From an uncultured Bacteroidales bacterium (GTDB lineage Bacteria; Bacteroidota; Bacteroidia; Bacteroidales; Bacteroidaceae): DNA of 64,000 nucleotides. Under the pieces are notes generated by a model. The model had not been told where the DNA came from and searched no databases. It worked only from the letters and a program-made list of their open reading frames with translations. Within the stretch, counting starts at the first letter, position 1; each line of letters opens with the position of its first letter. Both the position numbers and the translations under genes were made by a program. Location: assembly GCA_902774335.1 (NCBI GenBank), contig CACYHW010000010.1, positions 32,173-96,172 of the forward strand, written 5' to 3'. Of the stretch, positions 45,347 through 53,001 are shown piece by piece.

Positions 45347-48181
45347 TCAGTGAGCCTCCAGCCAGTTGTTGCCCCATCCGCAGTCGGCAATAAGGGGAAC
45401 TGACATAGGCCATGCCTTCTGCATCTCTTCAATAACAATCGTTTCGACTTTCTGTTCCTCACCCGGAACAACATTGAAGTTGAGTTCATCATGAACCTGC
45501 AGTATCATTGTTGACTTTATGTTCTCCTGACGGAAGCGGCGGTAGATGGCAATCATGGCAATCTTGATTATATCGGCCGCACTTCCCTGAATGGGAGCGT
45601 TGATTGCGTTGCGCTCGGCAAAGCCGCGTACGGTTGCATTGTGTGAATTGATGTCTGGCAGATAACGCTTGCGCTTGAGTATGGTTTCGATATAGCCTTT
45701 GGCACGTGCATCCTCTATGGATTTGTCCATATAGTTCTTGATGCCGCTGTATGTCTTGAAATAGTTTTCAATCAGCTCCTTGGCCTCGGTACGGCTTACT
45801 CCCATACGCTGTGCCAGACCGAATGCCGATATTCCGTATATGATACCGAAGTTTGCTGTCTTGGCCTTGCTGCGCTCACTCTTGGTTACCTCATCAATGG
45901 TCTTGTGGAATACCTTAGCTGCTGTTGCTGCATGGATGTCATGTCCAAGTTTAAAGTCCTCAATCATGTTCTGATCCTGACTCAGATGGGCCATGATACG
46001 GAGCTCGATCTGTGAATAGTCGGCACTGAAGAACTTGCATCCGGGTTCGGGAATGAATGCTTTGCGCACCTCCTTGCCGTCCTCGTCACGTACCGGTATG
46101 TTCTGCAGGTTGGGATTGCTTGAACTGAGTCGGCCGGTAGCGGTTACGGTCTGGTTGAATGATGTATGTATCTTGCCTGTAGCGGGATTGACCAGCTGAG
46201 GCAGTGCATCCACATATGTTCCAAGCAGTTTCTTGAGTCCGCGGTACTTGAGGATAAGGTCCACTATGGTGTGCTCGGCCCTGAGTGATTCCAGGACATC
46301 CTCGGATGTGACGTACTGGCCTGTCTTGGTCTTCTTGGGCTTGTCCACTATCTTCATCCTCTCAAAGAGTATCTCACCTACCTGCTTGGGTGAAAGGATA
46401 TTGAACTGAATTCCTCCTGCCTCCTGGAAGATCTGACCCTCAAGGGCTTTCATCCTCTCGGTGAACAGACGTGATGTCTCTGACAGGGCGGCCGGATCAA
46501 TCATGGCTCCGTTACGTTCCATGTATGCCAACACCTGTACAAGCGGCATCTCCACATCGCGGAACAGCGGTGCGGTACCGTCCTTGTCCAGCTCCTTTTC
46601 AAGTATGTTCTTGAGTTGGAGGGTAACATCGGCATCCTCGCATGCATATTCATAGACACGCTGCGGATCAAGGTCGGCCATGTTCTTCTGGTTCTTTCCC
46701 TTCTCTCCTATCAGTTCCTCTATATGGACGGTCTTATATCCAAGATAGATTTCGGCCAGATAGTCCATGTTATGACGGAGCTCGGGCTGAATCAGGTAGT
46801 GGGCAATCATGGTGTCGAAAAGATTGCCTTCCACCCGGATTCCGTAGTTGCCCAAAATCAGGATGTCATATTTTATGTTCTGTCCGATCTTAAGTGTCGA
46901 AGGATTTTCAAAGACGGGACGGAAAATTTCGAGCATGCGCTGCTTTCCCTCCTTTTCCTTAGGCATTGCCACGTACCAGGCCTCATGTTCCTTAAGTGCT
47001 ATGCTCAAACCTACAATCTGTGCCGAAATTGCATCGGTTCCGGTGGTTTCGGTGTCAAAACAGAAGAAATCCTGTGCAGCGATTTTGTGGGCTAACGATT
47101 TAGCTTCTGTCTCATTATCAATAAGATGATATGAGTGTTGCGTGGTTTTTATGTCCTTGAGATTTGAAAATTCCTGCACGGGCTGTATGTCGGGCTGGAA
47201 TAAATCAAAGAGATCGCCGTGAAAACCGTCGTTTGCGGCGGGTTTTGGAGAAGCAGCCGGTTGGCTTGCCGGTTGGGGAGTAGACTCCTGGTCCGATGCC
47301 GGAACGGATACGTTGCGACTCTTGAACTTTACCATGAGAGTCCGGAATTCCAGATCTTCAAATAGAGCGGTAAGTTTTGCGGCGTCGGGTTGGGTGAACT
47401 TGAGCTGTTCCATGTCAAGGTCGATGGGGACATCGGTCCTGATGGTTGCAAGCAGTCGGCTGAACCTGATCTGCTCGACGTTGTTCTCCACCTTCTCCTT
47501 GAGTGCTCCCTTGAGCTGAGCGGTGTTGGCCAGAAGTCCGTCTATTCCTCCGAACTCGTTGATAAGCTTGACTGCCGTTTTTTCACCGATTCCCGGACAG
47601 CCCGGAATATTGTCGGAGCTGTCGCCCATAAGGCCGAGCATGTCGATTACCTGAAGCGTGTTCTGCAGTCCGTACTTTTCCAGGACCTGGGCGGGACCCA
47701 TAACCTCATAGCCGTTGTTGCCGTATTTGGGACGGTATATAAGGGCTTTGTCGGTCACCAGCTGGCAATAGTCCTTATCGGGGGTCATCATATAGGTGGT
47801 TATGCCCTTTTCATCGGCTTTATGGGCAAGCGTTCCTATTACGTCATCGGCCTCGAATCCTGCAACTTCCAGAATAGGAATGCGGTATGCTTCGAGTATC
47901 TGTTTGATTACCGGTACAGACTCGCGTATCACCTCGGGTGTCTCCTCGCGCTGTGCCTTGTACTCCTTGTAGAGTTCGTGGCGGAAGGTGCCGCCCTTGG
48001 GATCGAACGCTACGCCAATGTGAGTGGGCTGCTCCTTGGTCAGAATCTCCTCAAGCGTGTTTACAAAGCCAAGTACGGCCGATGTGTTGAAGCCCTTGGA
48101 ATTGATTCTGGGTGCCTTGAGGAAGGCATAGTAAGCCCTGTATATCAGGGCGTAAGCGTCGAGAAGAAAGAGTTTGTCCAT
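45347..48181 (-). CDS. polA: DNA polymerase I
   Basis: A 944-residue three-domain enzyme. The N-terminal 5'-3' exonuclease begins MDKLFLLDAYALIYRAYYAF. The 3'-5' proofreading domain looks active: FCFDTETTGTD, QNIKYD and YACEDADV carry the exo I, II and III acids. The polymerase domain has motif A DYSQIELRIMAH, motif B RSKAKTANFGIIYG and motif C VHDELNF. It fills gaps and removes RNA primers. ATG 48181 is the true start; a 30-residue extension to 48271 has no family similarity and would overlap the divergent gene's promoter. Confidence 0.97.
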   Translation of the reverse strand: MDKLFLLDAYALIYRAYYAFLKAPRINSKGFNTSAVLGFVNTLEEILTKEQPTHIGVAFDPKGGTFRHELYKEYKAQREETPEVIRESVPVIKQILEAYRIPILEVAGFEADDVIGTLAHKADEKGITTYMMTPDKDYCQLVTDKALIYRPKYGNNGYEVMGPAQVLEKYGLQNTLQVIDMLGLMGDSSDNIPGCPGIGEKTAVKLINEFGGIDGLLANTAQLKGALKEKVENNVEQIRFSRLLATIRTDVPIDLDMEQLKFTQPDAAKLTALFEDLEFRTLMVKFKSRNVSVPASDQESTPQPASQPAASPKPAANDGFHGDLFDLFQPDIQPVQEFSNLKDIKTTQHSYHLIDNETEAKSLAHKIAAQDFFCFDTETTGTDAISAQIVGLSIALKEHEAWYVAMPKEKEGKQRMLEIFRPVFENPSTLKIGQNIKYDILILGNYGIRVEGNLFDTMIAHYLIQPELRHNMDYLAEIYLGYKTVHIEELIGEKGKNQKNMADLDPQRVYEYACEDADVTLQLKNILEKELDKDGTAPLFRDVEMPLVQVLAYMERNGAMIDPAALSETSRLFTERMKALEGQIFQEAGGIQFNILSPKQVGEILFERMKIVDKPKKTKTGQYVTSEDVLESLRAEHTIVDLILKYRGLKKLLGTYVDALPQLVNPATGKIHTSFNQTVTATGRLSSSNPNLQNIPVRDEDGKEVRKAFIPEPGCKFFSADYSQIELRIMAHLSQDQNMIEDFKLGHDIHAATAAKVFHKTIDEVTKSERSKAKTANFGIIYGISAFGLAQRMGVSRTEAKELIENYFKTYSGIKNYMDKSIEDARAKGYIETILKRKRYLPDINSHNATVRGFAERNAINAPIQGSAADIIKIAMIAIYRRFRQENIKSTMILQVHDELNFNVVPGEEQKVETIVIEEMQKAWPMSVPLIADCGWGNNWLEAH

Positions 48182-48198
48182 ATGCCGATATTGATATG

Positions 48199-48230
48199 TA
48201 AAAATACTAATTAATTCTATAATCGGCCAA
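48199..48230 (-). promoter_or_regulatory. Candidate promoter of polA
   Basis: On the minus strand TTGG (48230-48227) and TATTTTTA (48206-48199) are 20 bases apart, close to the -33/-7 pattern with one deviation. Confidence 0.4.
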
Positions 48231-48237
48231 TTATTAC

Positions 48238-48245
48238 TACTTTTG
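48238..48245 (+). promoter_or_regulatory. Candidate -7 promoter box of the polyprenyl synthase gene
   Basis: TACTTTTG followed by CC matches TAnnTTTG. It lies only eight bases before the ATG at 48254, so the leader would be extremely short, or the ATG at 48263 is used. Confidence 0.55.
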
Positions 48246-48253
48246 CCTTGGAA

Positions 48254-49225
48254 ATGGATTACATGAAGCACATATGTGAGCCTGTAAAGGTTGAGTTTGA
48301 TGAGTTCCGTACAAGGTATTCATCGCTCTTTTCATGCCCCAATCCTTCGGTGGATCTGCTGCTTAAGTTCCTGTCCCGCCGTAACGGCAAGATGATGCGT
48401 CCAATCCTGGTGCTTCTGGTGTCCAAATGTTACGGTGAAATCCCCGAAAGTGCATATCATCTGGCAGCTGCTGTAGAGCTGTTGCATCAGGGCAGTCTGA
48501 TCCATGACGATGTGGTTGACGAGAGCGAGCAGCGTCGCGGTCGCCGTTCGGCAAATGCGGCCTTTGACAACCGTATGGCCGTGCTTTTGGGCGATTATGT
48601 GGTCTCTATGGCCTTGCAGCAGATAACCGCTACCGCCGATATCAGGTCGGTGGACATGCTTTCCAAACTGATTGGAACCCTGTCGGAGGGTGAGATCAAC
48701 CAGCTTAACGCACTTGATTATGACACCCTTTCGGAGGATGTCTACTTTGATATCATATCCAAGAAGACTGCTATACTCTTCTCCTCATGTACTGAGCTTT
48801 CGGCCCTTTTGAGCGGTGCTTCCAGCCAGGAGACCCAGGCGTTCAGAGAGTTCGGACATGTGGCAGGTCTCTGTTTCCAGATAATGGATGATATCCTGGA
48901 TTACCACTCCAGCCAGGAGACCGGAAAACCGTCGGGCAACGATATGAAGGAGGGTAAGTTTACTCTTCCCGCCATTTATGCCCTGAATAACAGCTGTCTT
49001 GACTGGTCAGGCCATATCAAAGCCATCCGTTCCCTTTCGGCCACTCCCGAGCAGATTAAGGAGGTTACTGATTATACCGTTTCCAACGGCGGAATTGAGT
49101 ATGCCGTCCGTAAGATGGAGGAACTGAAAAAGCAGGCAATCCAGGGACTGCCCGCTTTCATATCTCCAGCTATCCGAGAGGCTTTTGTAAGCTATCTGGA
49201 GCTTATCACCAACCGAGCACGTTAA
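48254..49225 (+). CDS. Polyprenyl diphosphate synthase (trans-type)
   Basis: About 323 residues. The first aspartate-rich motif is HDDVVDE (84-90) and the second is DDILD in QIMDDILDYHS, typical of trans-isoprenyl diphosphate synthases; GKMMRP near residue 45 is the usual IPP-binding GKxxRP. Enzymes of this length in Bacteroidales make the C35 to C40 side chain of menaquinone. Product length is inferred. ATG 48254 is taken as start; ATG 48263 is equally likely given the promoter at 48238. The stop codon abuts the stop codon of deoC on the other strand. Confidence 0.92.
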   Translation: MDYMKHICEPVKVEFDEFRTRYSSLFSCPNPSVDLLLKFLSRRNGKMMRPILVLLVSKCYGEIPESAYHLAAAVELLHQGSLIHDDVVDESEQRRGRRSANAAFDNRMAVLLGDYVVSMALQQITATADIRSVDMLSKLIGTLSEGEINQLNALDYDTLSEDVYFDIISKKTAILFSSCTELSALLSGASSQETQAFREFGHVAGLCFQIMDDILDYHSSQETGKPSGNDMKEGKFTLPAIYALNNSCLDWSGHIKAIRSLSATPEQIKEVTDYTVSNGGIEYAVRKMEELKKQAIQGLPAFISPAIREAFVSYLELITNRAR

Positions 49226-50152
49226 TCAGAAGTGCTTTGTTTCCTGTCCCAGGATCTCTGACAGCAGGTTGTTTGCCAGTCTGCTGGCTCCTATGCGGAA
49301 CATCTTGTTGTTAAGCCACTCGTTTCCAAGCACGTTCTTTACTATTGTCCAGTACAGAAGAGCCTCGGCAGGAGTACTTATTCCTCCGGCTGCCTTGACA
49401 CCTACCTTTCGGCCGGTTTCATCGGCATATTCCCTTATTGTCTTGCACATTACGCAGAACGATTCGGGATCGGCTCCCGGAACCTCCTTTCCGGTTGAGG
49501 TCTTGATGAAATCGGCTCCTGAGTACATGGCCAGCAGGGATGCCTTCTTTACGTTGTCCAGTGAACCCAGTGCTCCTGTTTCCAGTATTACCTTAAGGGT
49601 CTTGTCGGCGCAGAGTGACTTGAGCTCGTCGGTCTCATCGGCCAGAGTCTCATAGTCGCCGTTGAGTATGTGTCCGGCATTCTGTACTATGTCTATCTCG
49701 TCGGCTCCGTCGTGGAGTGCAAGCGATGTCTCTGCAACCTTTACCTCAAAGAATGTCTGGGATGAGGGGAAACCTGCTGATACACAGCATGTCTTGACGC
49801 TCTCAACCTCCAGTGAGCGGCTTACGGTCGATGCGTAGAGCGGCCAGGTGCAGATGGATGCTACCGATGGCAGGTCGGGATATTTGTCCTCGAACTGGTT
49901 CACCTTCTCTACAAATGCCAGTACGGTATCCTCGTTGTCGGTAGGTTTGAGGGTGGTCAGGTCTATGCAGCTGAAGATCTTTTTCATAGTCTCCTTGTCA
50001 TGTACTCCTGCGGCATCTTTTCCTGCCTTTTCAACGGCCGATTTTACCCAAGCCGCATCAACTTTCATGTTGTACTTGCCGAAAGCCTCGTTAAATCTGT
50101 CAGTAGTAGGCTGATTTACTGACTGTTCCTCCATTTCATCGTAGATTTCCAT
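49226..50152 (-). CDS. deoC: Deoxyribose-phosphate aldolase
   Basis: A 308-residue class I aldolase converting 2-deoxyribose 5-phosphate to glyceraldehyde 3-phosphate and acetaldehyde. The Schiff-base lysine lies in ADFIKTSTGK and the second catalytic lysine in VGVKAAGGI; CIDLTTLKPTD is the N-terminal signature. It is about 50 residues longer than the enteric enzyme owing to an N-terminal helical extension (residues 1-55, QPTTDRFNEAF and following), as in DeoC proteins of this phylum. It follows dtd by four bases in the mnmG-apt-uvrC-dtd-deoC run and abuts the opposing polyprenyl synthase gene. Confidence 0.94.
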   Translation of the reverse strand: MEIYDEMEEQSVNQPTTDRFNEAFGKYNMKVDAAWVKSAVEKAGKDAAGVHDKETMKKIFSCIDLTTLKPTDNEDTVLAFVEKVNQFEDKYPDLPSVASICTWPLYASTVSRSLEVESVKTCCVSAGFPSSQTFFEVKVAETSLALHDGADEIDIVQNAGHILNGDYETLADETDELKSLCADKTLKVILETGALGSLDNVKKASLLAMYSGADFIKTSTGKEVPGADPESFCVMCKTIREYADETGRKVGVKAAGGISTPAEALLYWTIVKNVLGNEWLNNKMFRIGASRLANNLLSEILGQETKHF

Positions 50153-50156
50153 ATTC

Positions 50157-50609
50157 TTATTCTTTGTTTTTTGTATCCATTATTATTGTTGTGGGGCCGT
50201 CGTTCAGGAGTGACACCTTCATGTCGGCTCCAAAGATACCTCTTTCAACTTTCTTGCCGGACTCTTTTTCCAGTGCAAGGCAAAACTTCATGTACATGGG
50301 CTCGGCGTAGTCGCCCTTGGAAGCCCTTATATATGAGGGACGGTTTCCCTTCTTGGTGCTGGCCATCAGGGTGAACTGGCTTACTGCAAGCAGACCACCT
50401 CCAACATCCTGCACGGAAAGGTTCATAACGCCGTTTTCATCGTTGAATATCCGCATGCCTACAATCTTCTTTGCAAGCCAGTCTATATCCTCCTGTGAAT
50501 CGGCATCCTCAACCCCTACAAGTATGAGCAGACCCTCCTTGATGGCTCCTGTCACCTTGCCGTCAACCTTGACGCTAGCCTCCGTAACTCTCTGTATTAC
50601 AGCTCTCAT
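50157..50609 (-). CDS. dtd: D-aminoacyl-tRNA deacylase
   Basis: A 150-residue proofreading enzyme that hydrolyses D-amino acids (and glycine) wrongly attached to tRNA. The N-terminus MRAVIQRVTEASV, the catalytic motif SQFTLMA and the C-terminal NDGPTTI, corresponding to the NxGPxT motif, are all present. The start codon overlaps the uvrC stop by four bases and the end lies four bases before deoC, so it is part of a tightly packed operon. Confidence 0.95.
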   Translation of the reverse strand: MRAVIQRVTEASVKVDGKVTGAIKEGLLILVGVEDADSQEDIDWLAKKIVGMRIFNDENGVMNLSVQDVGGGLLAVSQFTLMASTKKGNRPSYIRASKGDYAEPMYMKFCLALEKESGKKVERGIFGADMKVSLLNDGPTTIIMDTKNKE

Positions 50610-52420
50610 TTATGAAACCAGTTATATACCGTTTGTGCCTTTGCCTTGCCTATCTCGGCAGCCAGTTCTTCCAGTCCTGCCTCCGATATTCTCTTGACGC
50701 TCTTGAACTTCTTGATCAGGGCTGTAGCTGTATTCTCTCCAATTCCCTTTATATCAGTGAGTTCTGAGTGCGTCTGACGTTTGCTTCGCTTATTCTTGTG
50801 GAAGGATATGGCAACCCTGTGCACCTCCTCCTGCATCTGCTCCAGCAATCGGAACAGCTCGCTGTCCGGCTTTATTCCCACCTGCATCTGGGGGAATCCG
50901 TAAAGCAGCCCCTCGGTCCTATGTCTTGCGTTCTTTACAAGACCTGCTATGTTTATGCTAATGCTCAGATTGTCAATCACTTCCTTTGCTACTGACATCT
51001 GTCCTTTGCCACCGTCCACTATCACCAGGTCAGGCATGGGAGAACCCTCCTCCTGAGCTCTCATCCATCGGCGCATCATGACCTCGTACATGGATCCGTA
51101 GTCATCGCCTCCCGCTCCGCTCTTTATATTGTAGAGCCTGTAGTCTTTCCTGCAGGGTTTACCGTTCTCATAGACCACGCAGGCGGCAACGGCGTCAGTC
51201 CCGGAAATATGGGAATTGTCAAAACACTCAATTCTGATGGGTATTTTGTCAAGTCCCAGCAGCGTGCCCAGTTCCTTCATGAGCCTGGTATGTTTCTGCT
51301 CGGGATTGAGCTTATCGCTGCGTTTCAGGCGGTCGGCGCGGTACTGTTTAACGTTCAGGGCCGACAGTTCCAGCAGTTTCTTTTTCTCGCCCTTTTGCGG
51401 AACCGTCCATGTTATACCTTCATATTCGGTTTCGGGCATGAAAGGCACGATTATCTCGCGGGCCGTGCTCTTGTAGCGGTTGCGCATCTCGACTATGGCC
51501 AGCAGGAGCATCTCCTCCAGTGGCTCGTCCATCTTGCGCTTGTATTCGAAAGTGAAGGCCTGGTTGATGCATCCGTCTGCCACGTGCAGGTAGTTTACAA
51601 ACACCACATCTTCATCATTATCAATGTTATAGACGTCGACATTGTCAAGTCCCGTATCCACTACCCTGCTCTTTTCGCGGAACTCCATTATGGTGTCGTA
51701 TTTGATCTTTACGGCCTGTGCCTCCTCAAACCGCAGATCCTTGGCCAGACTCTTGATCTCCTGCATGAGTTCTCGGGTCAGTTCATGACTGTTTCCCTTC
51801 AGGATCTGGCGTATCTCGGAAATCTGCTCATTGTAATCCTCTCGGCTTATGAGTCCTATGCACGGAGCCGGGCAGTTCTTGATGTGGTATTCCAGGCAGT
51901 CCTTGAACTTGCCTGCCTTGATGTTCTGCATATTGAGTGGCAGATGGCAGGTGCGGACCTTATATGCCTGCGATATTATCTGCAAAAGTCCGTTCAGAGT
52001 ACCTACATGGCTGTACGGGCCGTAATACTCGGAACCGTTGCGTATTATCTTGCGGGTCTTGAAAACCCTTGGGAACTCCTCGCGGGTTATGCAGATGGAC
52101 GGATATGTCTTGTCATCCTTGAGGAGTATGTTATATCGGGGTTTGTACCTTTTTATCAGGTTGTTCTCCAACAGGAACGCATCCCACTCCGTCTCAACAA
52201 CTATGTACTTGATGTCGGAGATCTTGCTTACCAGCATCCGGGTCTTATCGGTCTGGTTCTCCTTTATGAAGTACGATGATACCCTGCGCTTAAGGTTTTT
52301 GGCCTTTCCTACGTATATGACGGTACCCTGCTCGTCCAGATACTGATAGCATCCCGGTTTTTCGGGAAGGTTCTGGACAATCAGTTTAAGCCGTTTCTCG
52401 TATGCCTCTTTACCTTTCAA
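50606..52420 (-). CDS. uvrC: Excinuclease ABC subunit C, TTG start
   Basis: A 604-residue nucleotide-excision nuclease. The GIY-YIG nuclease (GCYQYLDEQGTVIYVGKAKN) makes the 3' cut, a UVR motif (KDLRFEEAQAVKIKYD) binds UvrB, the RNase H-like domain (ECFDNSHISGTDAV) makes the 5' cut, and helix-hairpin-helix motifs (DIKGIGENTATALIKKF) end the protein. The GIY-YIG domain starts so close to the 5' end that initiation must be at or near the TTG codon at 52420-52418, which directly follows the apt TGA in the same frame. No ATG occurs in the first 60 codons. Translation is thus likely coupled to apt. Confidence 0.95.
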   Translation of the reverse strand: MKGKEAYEKRLKLIVQNLPEKPGCYQYLDEQGTVIYVGKAKNLKRRVSSYFIKENQTDKTRMLVSKISDIKYIVVETEWDAFLLENNLIKRYKPRYNILLKDDKTYPSICITREEFPRVFKTRKIIRNGSEYYGPYSHVGTLNGLLQIISQAYKVRTCHLPLNMQNIKAGKFKDCLEYHIKNCPAPCIGLISREDYNEQISEIRQILKGNSHELTRELMQEIKSLAKDLRFEEAQAVKIKYDTIMEFREKSRVVDTGLDNVDVYNIDNDEDVVFVNYLHVADGCINQAFTFEYKRKMDEPLEEMLLLAIVEMRNRYKSTAREIIVPFMPETEYEGITWTVPQKGEKKKLLELSALNVKQYRADRLKRSDKLNPEQKHTRLMKELGTLLGLDKIPIRIECFDNSHISGTDAVAACVVYENGKPCRKDYRLYNIKSGAGGDDYGSMYEVMMRRWMRAQEEGSPMPDLVIVDGGKGQMSVAKEVIDNLSISINIAGLVKNARHRTEGLLYGFPQMQVGIKPDSELFRLLEQMQEEVHRVAISFHKNKRSKRQTHSELTDIKGIGENTATALIKKFKSVKRISEAGLEELAAEIGKAKAQTVYNWFHK

Positions 52421-52966
52421 TCAGTTTACTCCTTCAAATTCGTCTATTGCGATAAAGCTGTCAACCTGACAATCCTGCGGGAATTTATCCTTGGCGTGGA
52501 AGTTGGTGAGCTCAATAATGCAGTTGATCATGATCTTTTTGGGATCGAAAGTCTTTACCAGCTGATATGATGCAATCAGAGTACCGCCTGTAGCCAGAAG
52601 GTCGTCATGGATAAGTACCACATCGTTTTTGCTTATTGAGTCCTTGTGCATCTCTACGCGGTCAAAGCCATACTCCTTCTTATACTCGATGCTAACTTTC
52701 TCATAAGGAAGCTTGCCCGGCTTACGGATTGGAATAAAGCCTGCGCCCAGTCTGTAGGCAAGTGCAGCACCTACTATGAAACCTCTTGATTCCACACCGC
52801 ACACCTTTGTAATACCCTTATCCTTGTACATCTCGTAAAGGGAGTCTACAATCTCTTTCAGGTCGTCGGGATTCATGAGCCATGATGTTACATCCTTGAA
52901 CTGAACGCCCTCCATGGGATAGTCAGGGATGTTGCGCAGATGGCTGATAAGCGTTTTTTTACTCAT
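52421..52966 (-). CDS. apt: Adenine phosphoribosyltransferase
   Basis: A 181-residue purine-salvage enzyme making AMP from adenine and PRPP. The PRPP-binding motif is VLIHDDLLATGGTL, preceded by GVESRGFIVGAALAYRLGAGF (two segments of the type I PRTase core) and IRKPGKLP, the adenine-specific flexible loop. The length is normal. The gene lies 35 bases downstream of mnmG, with a parS-like site in the gap, and ends in TGA directly followed in frame by the TTG start of uvrC. Confidence 0.96.
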   Translation of the reverse strand: MSKKTLISHLRNIPDYPMEGVQFKDVTSWLMNPDDLKEIVDSLYEMYKDKGITKVCGVESRGFIVGAALAYRLGAGFIPIRKPGKLPYEKVSIEYKKEYGFDRVEMHKDSISKNDVVLIHDDLLATGGTLIASYQLVKTFDPKKIMINCIIELTNFHAKDKFPQDCQVDSFIAIDEFEGVN

Positions 52967-52977
52967 ATATCTAAAAT

Positions 52978-52993
52978 TGTTTCACGTGGAACA
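52978..52993. other. parS: parS-like centromere site (ParB binding site)
   Basis: TGTTTCACGTGGAACA; its reverse complement TGTTCCACGTGAAACA equals the 16-bp parS consensus known from Bacillus subtilis. It fills nearly half of the 35-bp gap between mnmG and apt and is not expected there as a terminator or operator. parS sites load ParB (Spo0J) for segregation of the replication origin and usually lie near oriC. The match is exact; function is inferred. Confidence 0.8.
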
Positions 52994-53001
52994 TTTTTAT
53001 C

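Noticed and set aside
48182-48271. Thirty-residue N-terminal extension of DNA polymerase I
   Set aside because: The canonical start MDKLFLLDAY is at 48181 and the extension covers the divergent promoter region.
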